64,000 nucleotides of DNA from Alentia gelatinosa (taxonomy: Eukaryota; Annelida; Polychaeta; Phyllodocida; Polynoidae), in the NCBI GenBank assembly GCA_950022655.1, contig OX465579.1, positions 15,909,088 to 15,973,087 on the forward strand, given 5' to 3'. The notes below the pieces were generated by a model, which worked only from the letters and a program-made list of their open reading frames with translations, had not been told where the DNA came from and made no database searches. Of this stretch, positions 1 through 10,956 are shown one piece after another (the stretch's first letter is position 1; each line of letters begins with the position of its first letter). Made by a program: the position numbers and the translations under genes.

Positions 1-676
1 TGTATTATTGCCGCCTAGCATCTGATGGCAGGTTGAAATTGTAGGTCAGAAATCACGGAATATGATTTTAATTACTTCATATTCATAATGCTATGAAAGT
101 CGGACGTATGCTTAAGTGCGTGACGCTACCACAAGTGTCTCCCTATCCCTCTCACCGCGTCGAGTCGGCTATCGACTGTCACTGGAAGTTAAACCTGTTC
201 TCATTGGTCGGACTTGACACAGTTCGGCCAAGAGGCGTTCTCTGATTGGTTGGGGCAGTAAACATTACTTGTTGCCCTTGGTGATGACACAAATGCTCGC
301 ACACGGCTGGGGAACCAGCTATGGGGCTGACCATTAGGTGATCAACCAGGGGTGGTGTCATTATCGATGTATCGTAACTCCACTTTTAAACTAAAAAGTG
401 GGTATATTCCCTCCCACACTGAACACTGGGGTGTAGAGGCTTGTGGTTTCAAAACTTACTGTTTCTCATCAGGCGTGGCACTCAGTGGGAGTTTGTGTGT
501 GTTTGTTGTCCGCCTTTGACTGACTAATATGGTGGACAATGCGGAAATGTGAGGGACTGACAGCTGTCAGAATCCGAACTTCTCGTGTTTGTTGGTATGT
601 TGTTTGATGTACTGGTAGGGTGAGAGGGTGGAGTCAGGGTAAGGTCTGGCCGTTCGGAATGCAGGTGAGTAGAAAT
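1..676. other. Unannotated AT-rich stretch
   Basis: I see no gene here. Open frames are short and unconvincing. A segment near 180-265 (CATTGGTCGG, then TGATTGGTTGGGGCAGTAAACA) loosely resembles 11150-11190, which suggests an old dispersed repeat. Confidence 0.4.
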
Positions 677-814
677 TTCTTTCTAAATTCTTTCTAACCT
701 GGCGGGTGTGCGTGATATGTGTCCGCCAGTTAATGTTAGATAAAGATTTTTCTAACATTAACTGGCGGACACGCATCACACACGCCCGCCAGGTTAGAAA
801 GAATTTAGAAAGAA
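677..814. repeat. Long near-perfect hairpin, arms about 63 bp
   Basis: The left arm (677-740) and right arm (751-813) are reverse complements with only a few mismatches, separated by a loop of about 10 bases. Both arms carry ACCTGGCGGG and GTCCGCCAGTTAATGTTAGA. The loop lacks the CTCGGC core that caps most other hairpins in this window, so it is probably a separate class. Short open frames run through both strands only because the sequence is its own complement. Confidence 0.85.
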
Positions 815-1011
815 GATACTTCATATTCATATCTGGACTTTCTGTTTCTGTACAACTAGCGACATATAGACAGACAAGACATCATCGTCCAATAAAATTT
901 GTACCGGTTTTTAGACTATGAGAGCAGGGGCGTACTCAAGATTCTGTTTTGGGAGGGGCACCCCTTGGACTATCTTGAACGATCGGAGTGCGACCAGCGG
1001 GGCTTTGTCCA

Positions 1012-1138
1012 AGGGGCTTTGTCCAAGGGACAAAGCACCAGTAAACACTTGTATTTCTTAGATTATACCAGTTGTATCCTGGTATCCAGATACCAGTTGT
1101 ATCCAGTATCTAGATACCCGTTGTATCCAGTATCTAGG
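1012..1138. repeat. Short tandem repeats
   Basis: The 12-mer TTTGTCCAAGGG is duplicated near 1012-1035. From 1065 a unit of about 24 bp (ATACCAGTTGTATCC plus a CAGTATCTAG-like tail) is repeated three times, and a degenerate fourth copy lies near 1255-1300. Confidence 0.7.
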
Positions 1139-1486
1139 ATTTCGTTGGGGTGGGTGGGGGGGTGTAAAACACCTGAGACTTGGGATGATTGCCAAGGGAC
1201 TAGTGGCATAGTCCCCCCGGGGTGGAGGGGGCAAAACCTCTGAGAAGCACTTGGATATTGATATCTAGATATCATACAAGCTGCATCCAGGACTTTGTTT
1301 CAGGAGGAAAGCTGTTACACACCTGATATCACCTGGGAACATTATAAGGGGTCCAGGTATAAAGGACCTTGTTTGGGGTCCAGGGAGAAAATCCCCCGAA
1401 TGCTTGACCGTTCTAGGTGACATGGTTGATTGTTGAATGACATTGTAACAAGGGCATTTGGGAGAATCTGTTCTCTTGTTTTCTTG

Positions 1487-1935
1487 CAGGGTTCAATTTT
1501 GCTGAGACAGGTGTTTTCCCTTGCAATTGTCGGGAACAATCACCTCTAACAAGGAACTGAATCTCATGAGATTTTGACTTTAAACTTAAAAAATGTAGAG
1601 GGGAATTTTGGTGAGACAAATGTACTTCACACATTCTCCCCCAGTCTGTGAGTCTCTGTGGTCCCAAATTACACCTTTTCACACAGGGAAGTGCCCTGAG
1701 TCGGCAACTCTGTACCCTGTGTAACCTGTGTACCCTGTGTAGGGGTGTAGCGGTGGGACTATGTTCCTGGTAAGTCATCCCATGTGAATTGAATCCGCAA
1801 TGGTTCCCTAAGACTGTAGGACACCCCAATATGTGAAACTTTGTACCCAGCAGGAAAAAGTCGGCGACTGATGAAAAGGTGTGAAGTACATCAGTCTCAG
1901 GTACACTTGTCCCTACGTGTGAATCCCACTTTAGG
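1487..1935. repeat. Dispersed repeat R-A, copy 1
   Basis: This stretch shares many blocks with 24116-24325 and with 47440-48050. Examples are CTGAGACA followed by a TTTTCCCTTGCAATTGT-like block, the AGGAACTGAATCTCATGAGA-type block, and GTGTGAATCCCACTTTAGG. The order of blocks is conserved but spacing varies. No open frame is conserved between copies, so it looks like an old interspersed element of unknown class. Confidence 0.65.
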
Positions 1936-3279
1936 ACGGTCGCTGGATGCTACTGCACCGCTGACAAGTGTAGTGGTTGTCCGTTATACCTGTGTGGAAA
2001 AGAAACTGTAAAGTAAAAGGTGGAGGCCCGGTGGGCCCACTCTCCAAGCATCCTCAAGTAAGCTTCTATGATTGAAGATAAGATTATTTTGACTCACAAA
2101 TCTAAGGTTGTCTGACTGTGTGAATTTGACAGGATTTCAGCTGGTTATATTGTATAATTAGTTCTGACTTGAATTCCTATGGAACTTTTGGGACCCTTTG
2201 TTATAATGTGGATTATGGTGTTAATTTCATGGTTGCATTAAGACAATCTTATTGTATTATGTATTTGTTATCACATATCATGTGATACAAGGGTATTATG
2301 TGCAGTTTGGTAAACAAACCACTAATATGCTCTTTATTGAAATATGACTGCAACACATTGTATTCGGACTGTCCCCGTACGCAAACCAGCCTTGTAGCTG
2401 ATCGGGGGCAGTATAAACAACCTATATTGTGCCCAGAGTATCATGGAGTATTCAATGGAGATATATTTTATCTACCCTTACAAGTGTTACCGAATAGCTT
2501 AGTCAAAATGTATTGGAAAACATCATGGATTGGAGTTATATAACTAAAGGAATATTGAGAGAATTGTGGACTGGACGTGCAGTGTTTAAGGATAGTTATT
2601 CAATTCAGACTCTTTTGAATGAATAAAGGAATTATGATGTACGATACTTTAGATTATGATGAAGAAAATCATGCAAGGATTGTAAAGTGAAGATTGATAC
2701 ATATGCACACCAAAGCTATTGAATATAGCAATTCCACCTGGTCTGTTCTGAATCATTAAAATTTGATAAACTTTAATACTTGGATTCGTTGTACTCCATG
2801 TCAGTGGGTATGAGGTTACCTCGCCTTACTTCCACTAAGCGGAATAAGTAAGGAAGATCAACAAGAACTCTACTAAATGTTTTAAACCATTTTTAATAAT
2901 TAGTATTGCATGAATATGAAAACATATCAAAGTACCTTTTAATAGTGAAATAATTCTAATGATTAAATGAGCTAATTTACTCCCTGGTTCAACATGGATA
3001 TTATTAACAAGACAACTATGACACTAAATCAAAAGTAATCTACGTGTTAATCAGCCATTGACAGGGAACATAAATAGCGGTATTTATATAGGACATCTAA
3101 AGATACCACTAACGGATCCGCAATGGTACACCCCCTAAATAGGTGTCAATATGGGTGTTAATAAGTTGCCCAATTAGAGCATTTTCAGACGGACCAGACA
3201 ATCTTGAATAGATTTGGGAAGAGGGAGGTGCCCCTGTGCCCTACTGGGTTCGTCCATGGATAGCTATACAAATAACACC
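1936..3279. other. Unannotated AT-rich stretch
   Basis: No gene, RNA or recognisable repeat is seen. The open frame at 2298-2543 has no features of a known protein. Confidence 0.35.
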
Positions 3280-3485
3280 TAAGGCCCGGCGTCCACCTAC
3301 TACGATATGGCTCCGATATGGTCTACGATGCACCTCCCGATAGATAATCAAAATCGCGTCGGAAGGGTCCCTAATATCGGGGCAGTTGACCACGTTTCTG
3401 CGCTTAGACACCGATAAAAATGGATGTATGGGTGTCATATCGGTAGGTCTAAATTTCTATCGTAGTAGGTGGACGCAAGGCCTTA
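3280..3485 (-). mobile_element. GGCCCGG MITE, internally shortened copy
   Basis: It begins TAA-GGCCCGGCGTCCACCTAC and ends with the reverse complement of that terminus and TTA. Compared with the ~285-bp full-length copies (for example 12958-13245) it is in reverse orientation and lacks the interior that carries GTAGACATATGTCTAGACAT. It is non-coding. The TWA-type flanks are consistent with the PIF/Harbinger superfamily, which is inference. Confidence 0.85.
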
Positions 3486-3547
3486 CAGTGTTTATGTTTC
3501 TATTAATGCTAAATGTTGATTTATTATCCATGGTATACAAAGTACCA

Positions 3548-3658
3548 ATTAACTACCCAGATATTAGGTGACTTTCCGACGCGATTTTGATTTTGTTTCG
3601 GGAGGTGCATCGTAGACCATATCGGAGCCATATCGTAGTAGGTGGACGCTGGGCCTTA
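3548..3658 (+). mobile_element. GGCCCGG MITE, 3' half
   Basis: This stretch matches the right-hand ~110 bp of the full-length MITE, from the GATATTAGGTGAC block through GGGAGGTGCATCGTAGACCA to the terminal inverted repeat and TTA. The left half is missing. Confidence 0.8.
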
Positions 3659-3659
3659 G

Positions 3660-3905
3660 ACCTCAAAGCCATCGTATACGATGTAGTCCCTCTGTGCTAT
3701 AGAGCAAAAATATAGTCCCTATTGATATATGGTAATTCCATGCTTTAATTCAGTGGAGAAGATTGATAATAAATACAACAAACGATGGTTTTATAGACAG
3801 GTGGCTCTAGAGGTGGGCGTCGTTATACACTATGATGCTGGTTTATTTCTGTGCGTCAACCACTCTTGGTCTCTCTGTCTACAAAACGATCGATTATTAT
3901 CTTTA
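3660..3905 (-). repeat. ATACCATGG dispersed repeat, degraded copy
   Basis: Blocks TGCTATAGAGCAAAAATA, TGATAATAAATACAACAAAC and GATGGTTTTATAGACAGG match, in reverse order or strand, the better copies at 18875-19318 and 39775-40150. The central hairpin is badly decayed. Confidence 0.6.
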
Positions 3906-3932
3906 CATGTATACGCAATTGAGCTGTGCTGC

Positions 3933-3935
<3 letters not shown>

Positions 3936-4001
<66 letters not shown>

Positions 4002-4131
4002 ATATATACATGTATATGTATATATATACATGTATGTGTATACATATATACACATATATATGTATATATGTATGTATATATGTGTATGTATATATATATA
4101 TACATACATGTATATACATACATACACATAG
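3936..4131. repeat. (TA)n microsatellite with TACATGTA variants
   Basis: About 58 bases of pure alternating TA are followed by interrupted TA/TG/CA repeats to about 4131. The many Tyr/Ile/His open frames on both strands here are artefacts of the repeat. Confidence 0.95.
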
Positions 4132-4442
4132 TGAAACTCTGTAGTCCCATGTTTTCTTGGCCTACTATTGGCCATAGTATTGCTTATAAGTGTTGGGTGC
4201 ATCAGATATTAGAAGGAAGAGGTCATAAAGTGCGTCTGGGTCTCCTAGATATATAACTTATATCTCTTTTATGATTGTCTAATCATAGGATGATGAACAT
4301 TATTAAACGCAATTAGGACACGCCGGTTATGATTTATGACCCATGTTGTCAGGACTTATAATTAGGCCACGCGGATGTCTACATGTCATCTACAAGATGA
4401 GCTAAACGATGATATCGTACACAGATTATCATCCATGGTTCT

Positions 4443-4582
4443 GGGGCAATCCATAAAATATGTACGCGGAATTTCTAAAATTTTGCCGTCCCCCTTCCAA
4501 TCTTGTACGCAATAGAACAAAGAAGGAGCATACGCAAAATTTCAGTTCTCCAAATTCAGTGCGTAGATACAGATGGCCCCCC
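4443..4582. mobile_element. Degraded GGGGCCATCCATAAAG palindromic MITE
   Basis: The ends GGGGCAATCCATAAA and CAGATGGCCCC, plus the internal blocks CAATCTTGTACGCA and GCATACGCAAAATTTC, match the intact copy at 62760-62935. Terminal repeats have drifted. Confidence 0.7.
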
Positions 4583-4604
4583 TTGTGAACAGGCAGCCAT
4601 AAAC

Positions 4605-4790
4605 TACGAGAGTCTGACGCGTAGTAATACATGAGTGGTTTACATAGCCGCCTATCCACGAAACCATCGGTTTTTAAAAATTTATTAGCTATCTTTACGA
4701 ATAAACGAAACCCAGGGATTGCCATATTTTAGGATATATTATTTAGGTCTATTTTTTGCTCTTCAGCACATTCGGACTACTTTTTCGTAC
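4605..4790 (+). repeat. ATACCATGG dispersed repeat, fragment
   Basis: GAGTGGTTTACATAGCCGCC, then a CGAAACCATCGG block and TTTTTTGCTC, align with the right half of the copy at 39775-40150. It lacks the ATACCATGG end. Confidence 0.55.
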
Positions 4791-5193
4791 ACAATCGCTT
4801 TAAGGCCGTAATCAATGGCTTTCAAATTCGTAACTAATGGTTATGGAGAACATAAATTGGATGTTCCAGTTCGATTCTAAAATATAGTTCAAAACCTGTC
4901 GTATCACATATGGCAATTATACAACTCACCATACTATGGGGGACAGGAGCTCTGGAATAGATTGAGCGGTACACATAAAGTAGTGATACCTACAAAAAGT
5001 TAAAAAGGGAAATCAAATCAATGTACTCTGTTCACGACTGGTCTGCTTAATTCAATCATCACTCTCATACTGATATAATCATTGATTATGTTCTATACTT
5101 TTTATTTTATCATATCATGTTACATCCGGATTGTATCATGATATTAATCTTGTTGATGTACTCTTGTATTATAAACATGCAGTGAAAGATCTA

Positions 5194-5466
5194 TTATCTC
5201 ACCCCTGGTATTTTTATTCCATAAACAACTTGTTCTCCATGCCCCTACACGTATTGCAGTCCATTCCCCATGGTCTATATCCTGTGTGTCATACATTCTT
5301 TTAGTGTGTACAGGTCTAAGAAATATACAGAAAGCTACTTTTTTTGCAAAAGTCGTCATTCACTAAATCGCTTGAATGTTACATGGTATTCACTCGACTG
5401 TCGCCTCGTTCATATCACACCGCATTAAACTCCAACACCAAGACTTGTTGGGTTCCTCATTAATCT
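5194..5466 (+). mobile_element. TATCTCACCCC foldback element
   Basis: A head starting TATCTCACCCCTGG is followed by the internal blocks CTCCATGCCCCTACACGTAT and TCTTTTAGTGTGTACAGG. A tail then folds on itself around the core CACTCGACTGTCGCCTCGTTC (5391-5411). The best relatives are 14115-14413, 56991-57281 and, in reverse, 52158-52455. The arms here are the most diverged of this subfamily. Confidence 0.75.
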
Positions 5467-5919
5467 TGTATTAGAACTGCTTGAATTTACAATAATTTTG
5501 TTTAAAAGATTGACGCTGATTTACTCTGTTTACATTGTTAACGGACACCCTTTAATCGGTAGATAATAAACACCAGTAAACATAAGAGTGGATCCTCAGA
5601 AGATGATCTTTGCGCATATTGGGCAACAATGAACACGTCCACTTCTTGGGAAGTCAGTCGGGCATAATTGACTTATCACAACCTACTTAATTTCTGGCAT
5701 AAATTGAATGCACTGTCGACACGTCGAGAGGTGTTTTTCGTGGCATTTCTTGCCAAACCCAACATCCTTCCACGACCGCCCACGACCCCTATCGGGCGTG
5801 GCGGACAACGAGGCGTTTATGCGCTACCCGCCACCCAGTCGTCTGCCTGGCTGAGGGGTGCGTTCGAGCGCATTGTTTACTTTGAGGAGCGACCAAGATC
5901 GATGTACGAAACGACGGAG

Positions 5920-6060
5920 TGTGCCCCGGGCCGGCAACCAGCGTCCCACCACGTGACCTCATCGGGTCAAACGCTCCGTCGGCGTCTCTGTTCAGACCAC
6001 GTGATTTATCGAAAAGTCGTCTGGCTTGAGGACAAAGCTATATATGGACATAATGACCGT
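5920..6060 (+). promoter_or_regulatory. Possible promoter: two E-boxes and a TATA-like box
   Basis: This CpG-richer patch has CACGTG at 5950-5955 and at 5998-6003, and TATATATG at 6039-6046. It lies in a 163-codon open frame (5668-6159) that I do not recognise and do not call as a gene. The E-boxes could bind bHLH factors. Function is inferred from motifs only. Confidence 0.25.
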
Positions 6061-6327
6061 TTTGCACTAAACCTCAGAACAACTATCATTGAAGCACATG
6101 TCATTCCACTCAACTGTACAGGATTTTACATCTCCCGACCATGTACGGATGTTTGTTGACATAAAATAGGACCGTAGGGAAGACCTCGATTATGTTCACA
6201 TGGGTTTTTTTTAAAGTTTTTTTTCAGGATTGGTACAGTGACAATCTGCAAAAGCAGGTATTCTTTGTCGAGAAATCATCGTCGAGAAATCATCGTCGAG
6301 CGGTCGTTATCTCCTCGGACCAGACCT

Positions 6328-6640
6328 AATATAATATCCTCGCTTGCGCTTGTATATTATCCTACCCCTAATAAAAAACTCCATAGGCTTAACATGGGAT
6401 TTCTTTATGTCACGGGTGTGACATAAAGTGTTGTTTATGTCACTACTTTTTAATGCTAAAGAAATGTGGAAATGGGGTAGGATAAAATCTAGACGCCACT
6501 CGTTTGAGGTTGACTTTATTTATGTCACTCATTTTGTTGGCTTTGTAATGCCACTCGTCTTCGACTCGTTAAATTACAGAGCCAACAAAATGTGTGACAT
6601 AAATAAACTCAGACTCAAACTCGTGATGTCTCTTCATATT
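6328..6640 (+). mobile_element. TATCCTACCCC foldback element
   Basis: The head runs from TATCCTACCCCTAAT at 6357 to GGGGTAGGATA ending near 6483. The tail (about 6500-6624) is a hairpin with arms of about 48 bp carrying TTATTTATGTCACTCATTTT. The hairpin centre is CCACTCGTCTTCGACTCGTT (6551-6570). A mini-hairpin with CTCGCTTGCGCTTG at the tip sits just upstream at 6328-6358. Confidence 0.75.
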
Positions 6641-6735
6641 ATTACGCATCTGGTCCTCGGCTTGTATCAGTTATTCCTCTATGCCTGTGGCCGTACACTC
6701 TATGCTTCCACCACGTTATGGGGGTGGAGTAGCTT

Positions 6736-7118
6736 ATGTATACTACCCAAGGTTGCCGTATACTACCCAAGGCTGACGTTTACTACCCAAGGTTGACTTT
6801 TTGACCAATCAGATCGCCTCTTACAAAATTCATATGAAAAGCGCACTGGGGAGAAAACATAGAGTGCCAAGTTACTCGATAAGGTTGGATCTGGCTTTGT
6901 ATTTGATGGTGGGTAAGCAATTAACGCTATTTATCATTATTAAACTACATTTAAAGGTATATAGGAATAGGGAAACCAAGTTTTCGGAGAGAGAAAGTCA
7001 AAGTTACTCAGTAAGGCTAGGAAAACTTTCTGCCTGCGGCCAAGGCCTTGGGCAGTAATTTTTTTAAGCCTTACCTTGTAACTTTGACTTTCTCTCACCG
7101 GAATATAGTTTCCCTCTA
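6736..7118 (+). mobile_element. GTCAAAGTTAC hairpin element
   Basis: Three ~20-bp units (TATACTACCCAAGGTTG) open the element. A unique middle follows, then a hairpin whose arms carry GAGAGAAAGTCAAAGTTACT. Its tip is GCCTGCGGCCAAGGCCTTGG. The same structure lies in reverse at 55194-55590, so it is a mobile family. The two copies share the order of all parts. Confidence 0.8.
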
Positions 7119-7531
7119 ATATTGTGTATGTATCTTTGACCTCCTCTTCAGATTCCTAGAGCGATCCTGTGTCTATCCTGCAATGCGTCAATAAATCAAT
7201 CCTATTGACCCCAGATGACTTCAGATTTGTTTTTAGAGGGTACTTGCACAACCTTAATACATTGCCTAAAGGTTAAAGTGGTCACATATAGACTTCCAGC
7301 GTGCTTCCAGAAAACTGTCCCTTCACTATCTGCATGCTATTCACTGTGATATTGAATAAGGAGCAGGGTGCCAATGTCTCAGGGTCTCAGAGGCATGTCC
7401 AGCTGACCATGACCAATCACTAGAGACCGAAATACCTAATTGACCCACTGGTGCTTGATATGTTTGGATCCTAGACTCAGGCGGGTGCAAAAATGGCAGG
7501 TTGACTGGGCACAAGTGGGCCACAGAAGACC

Positions 7532-7671
7532 CCTCTCATAAGATCTCACACTCTCTAAGTGGTATTCTGTACAAGGGTCTCACTTCGCTGTATGGGAGAA
7601 GAATTCTTAATGGACTAGAGCGTAGTGAGAGTACAGAATACCACTTAGAGAGTGTGAGATCTTATGAGAGG
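7532..7671. repeat. Hairpin with 41-bp near-perfect arms
   Basis: The arms at 7532-7572 and 7631-7671 carry CTCTCATAAGATCTCACACT. The loop contains TCTCACTTCGCT and AGCGTAGTGAGA, a stretched version of the core seen in other hairpins. I find no second copy of these arms in the window. Confidence 0.85.
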
Positions 7672-7699
7672 GGTGTTACAGAATACTATCCATAGACTG

Positions 7700-8240
7700 A
7701 ATGTAATCCAAATCTTTTAATTGTTATTCATATATGATTGCACGCTCATTCATCAATGAGGGATAAACCATTTGCTCCTATTACTTTAAATGACATGCAC
7801 AGAAGATAAGTATTTATAGGGAAGAAGCCCTGTTCATGTATAAATGTTAAATATGGAGTCGACGGTTTCCTCGCATGGTTCTGGGGTGGTCTTCTGTATA
7901 ACCTAATTAGGACACGTACTTGTTATCTAATTATTAAGCAAGCGACTAATGATGTTTTATTGGTCATTTATCCTAGACTTTATGTCATCAATCTTTAATC
8001 TGTACATAACGTCCTTTAACATACATAACGTTACCAGTTCTGCTCATGTAAACTATATATGGTTGTATCCAGGATTCTATCTCACCCCTGGTACAAGTGT
8101 AGCCATAGGGATAACATAAAGAAAACCATAAAAAGAATATTCAACGATCACCCCAGGAAAGTGACACTTCTATGTCATGGCCGTGGCAGAGTGATGCGAG
8201 ATGACGTCATAGACGATTGACCATTCAACCGCCAGGATTT
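7700..8240. other. Unannotated stretch
   Basis: No gene is seen. A fragment TATCTCACCCCTGGTACAAG (8081-8100) is the end of a CACCCC foldback head without a tail. Confidence 0.4.
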
Positions 8241-8244
8241 CAGA

Positions 8245-8445
8245 GAGCAGACATAAACAAAGAGATTTAAATTTCAACTTGATTTGCAAGGTAATCTATA
8301 TCATTCTGATATTGTGATTCTATTGTCCGTGAAATGAGTTAGATAAATCCAGAACCACACTCAAATCGTAAAGTAAATAATACTCCACTTATTTGGATGC
8401 ACAGTAATCGTCACTCAGCTTTGCATTGAGGAGATTGAAACTATC
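8245..8445 (-). repeat. Dispersed repeat shared with 28275-28490
   Basis: Blocks GAGATTTAAATTTCAAC, TTTGCAAGGTAAT, CATTCTGATATTGTGAT and AGATAAATCCAGAACCACAC occur here. They recur as reverse complements in the same order at 28362-28490. The stretch ends at the core-like TCGTCACTCAGCTTTGCATTG. The hairpin that accompanies the other copy has decayed here. Confidence 0.6.
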
Positions 8446-8765
8446 CTATTTATTCTTAATGTATGGTTATAGCAACCGAAACACATATGAATTGTGAGAA
8501 GATTGTTATCTATCTAGGTAGGCTAGTGCAACCCTATGAAACTGTCTTGTGCATTTATGTCTAGAGGTATGCATAATTTAATGTGTAATGACTGCACAAT
8601 AGAAAAACTCCTATGCAGTTGAATTGTCTGATTAGTCAAAAAAGATTTGAAAAATGAAGATACCTCTTTAAATGGTTGCCATATCATAATAGACGCTCAG
8701 TATGAAATGATAGATAGATCAATGTTAGATATCTCTCTTGAACTTTTCTTATGGAGGGGGACTGT

Positions 8766-8785
8766 GGGGGGGGGGGGGGGGGGGG
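8766..8785 (+). repeat. Poly-G run, 20 bases
   Basis: Twenty consecutive G residues are followed by CGGCCCCC. This can form a G-quadruplex and its length is prone to sequencing error. Confidence 0.95.
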
Positions 8786-9239
8786 CGGCCCCCATCCATA
8801 CAAAAGAAAATTTAAGCCATTCAATATGGTCGTCATCTGAAGATTTCACCATGTGATACACAATGATTCTTCAATTTGCATTTCCCTTTTTGTCAATGGT
8901 CAATGCAGCACAGTCCTTCAGAGAGGCAGCACTATAAAACAGGCATAGGGTCCCACTGCTACAAGCAGACCAAAGTTGAGTTGATATACCTTTCAAGAAC
9001 CAGATAGGTCAACCGATGAGTCAGTCTCAAAAGGACGTAACTAGCCTACCCAGATGTAAAACTACACGAACAAGCAAACAAACAATCACATTTTAACATA
9101 AATCTATTTCACTGTCAGAGAGAGAGGAAAATATAAATAGGAGGACTACATATCACCAAAACTAGAAACGAATTTGAAAATCGCATCCTTATTAATCGCG
9201 TTGATCCAATTTGAAAGAGGGACCATTGTTGAAGGATGG

Positions 9240-9560
9240 CGTTCTGTGACAGGTCATACGTCACTATGACGTCAGTGACGGAAGGATCCGGGAACGCGCT
9301 CACATTCTAATGGCTGCCGTTGCCTCGGGCGAGCCTGTGTCCGGAGCCAAATGGCCGCCAGCCAATCAGCGAGCAGGGAGATCGTCAGTGCGGAGAGGGC
9401 CGGGACGCGGGTGCGCGGCATCCGGTGATGGGAGAGAAGAGGGCAGAAGACGCATCCATCACTGCCAAACTGGTCATCATAAATCGGTTATCATTTTTCT
9501 GCTGTGTGTATACGTCAGGAGGCCCCTGACACTTGTGACCGCACCAACGGCTTGACTTCA
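9240..9560. promoter_or_regulatory. CpG-rich promoter-like patch with CRE and CCAAT
   Basis: A perfect CRE, TGACGTCA, lies at 9267-9274, with a half-site TACGTCA at 9257-9263. A CCAAT box (GCCAATCAGC) is at 9361-9370. AAATGGCCGCC just upstream resembles a YY1 site. The patch is much more CpG-rich than its flanks. A plus-strand frame at 9310-9555 (81 codons, starting MAAVASGEPV) lies inside it, but it has no recognisable domain and may be chance. Known CRE/CCAAT promoters look like this, but the target gene is not identified. Confidence 0.4.
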
Positions 9561-9569
9561 GTGAATTAA

Positions 9570-10089
9570 AGGCATATCGGACAATTTGGTTTGAAAATTA
9601 AAACCCATGTCAATTTTCTGAAAATTTAATATGATGACCTCCAAATGTTGTAGAACAAAAATCTAACTTAAAAGTCGGGGGTCACCGTGCTTGTTTCTGA
9701 TTTATAGATCAATATCATGAAAATTTTATATTAGAATACATGTTGTATATAGAAATTCTAAAAAGTTGCTTTTTTTCACATAGTAAAACCCATGTAATTT
9801 TTCTGAAGCTTCCGCAGAATAAAGTATATGTACAGTACTACATATTTAAGTCTCAAAAAGCAGAGGTCACCGTCCTAGTTTTTGAAAAAAATGAAGAAAA
9901 CCATATTTCCCATGTAGATCAAGCAAATGTTAATTGGGCTGTTTTACCCATTATGATTGGATAAACTGTACAAAACATTAAATATACTGATTTAAAAATC
10001 TAATGAATCCCGAGAAACCAGTTTTAACTTATGATTGACATTGTTTCAAAATCCCCAGATGGCGCCACCGTGAATTGTAGGATATGCCT
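9570..10089. mobile_element. TTAA-flanked 520-bp MITE
   Basis: The terminal inverted repeats AGGCATATC and GATATGCCT are bounded exactly by TTAA at 9566-9569 and 10090-10093. TTAA duplication is the hallmark of piggyBac-type transposition. Inside, two loosely similar halves each contain a GGTCACCGT block and an AAACCCATGTAATTTT-like block. No transposase frame is seen. Confidence 0.65.
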
Positions 10090-10666
10090 TTAAAAACAAG
10101 TAAAATCTCATATCGGACAAATTGGAGGCTATACCCTCTATCTATTGATCTCAATAGCTTTTTAGAGTCTTGGAAGGATATGTTAAGTTTATGGGTCTTG
10201 AAAATCAAATTTAGTTCACATGGAAGAGATAGAAGCTGCTATTCGTTGCTTAATTTGAATGCCAATGGCGTTTGTCCGTAGACCCTTTGTTTTATATCCT
10301 GGTTGACGAATGGGTATTGTTTATGATATATATCTAAGTCACGTCCGAATATAACCGCTTCATCTGGAATAAATTAATCAAACATCCAATTCCCCAATAT
10401 GATATGCACATCATATCGTATATTCTGCTTGAAACATATCTCATAAACATCTATCACAAAAAAAGACCCATGGTTGTTGACTTGAATCATAGGGTATAAC
10501 TTATAAATACATGATTCACAATGAAATATATACATGATATACTCTACACATTGCTTAGGTCCTATTGTTATGGATAGGCGCATTTCTTTTGATAAAAACA
10601 TTGCACTTGCTCTGCGAGCTCTTGCGATGCTTTTATCGAAAGTAATATGGTACGATGCGTGGTGGA

Positions 10667-10956
10667 TTAGGCCCGGCGTCCACCTACTACGATAGAATTG
10701 TAGACCTCCCGATATGGCACCGATACAAAATGTCAAAATCGGTGTCATATCGGGAAGGTGCAAAATCGTAGACATATGTCTAGACATGCCAATCCATCAC
10801 GCATTGTATGGGGTTTTTATCAGTGTCTAATCGCAGAAACGTGGTCAACTGCCCCGATATTAGGTAAACTTCCGACGCGATTTTGATTTTTTTTATCGGG
10901 AGGTGCATCGTAGACCATATCGGAGCCATATCGTAGTAGGTGGACGCCGGGCTTTA
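10667..10956 (+). mobile_element. GGCCCGG MITE, full length
   Basis: TTA flanks both ends. The termini GGCCCGGCGTCCACCTACTA and its reverse complement enclose the family's interior, including GTAGACATATGTCTAGACAT and CAACTGCCCCGATATTAGG. TTA on both sides is the clearest target-site duplication of the family, together with 30153-30431. Confidence 0.9.

Noticed and set aside
3830..4256. Many Tyr/Ile/His-rich frames on both strands
   Set aside because: They are translations of the (TA)n tract and its TACATGTA variants.
5668..6159. Plus-strand 163-codon frame
   Set aside because: Composition changes abruptly along the frame, no domain is recognisable and the GC-rich part explains the lack of stops. 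Kept only as a promoter-like patch.
8766..8785. Poly-G run as a possible assembly artefact boundary
   Set aside because: The sequence on both sides reads naturally and no join signature is visible, so it is reported only as a homopolymer.
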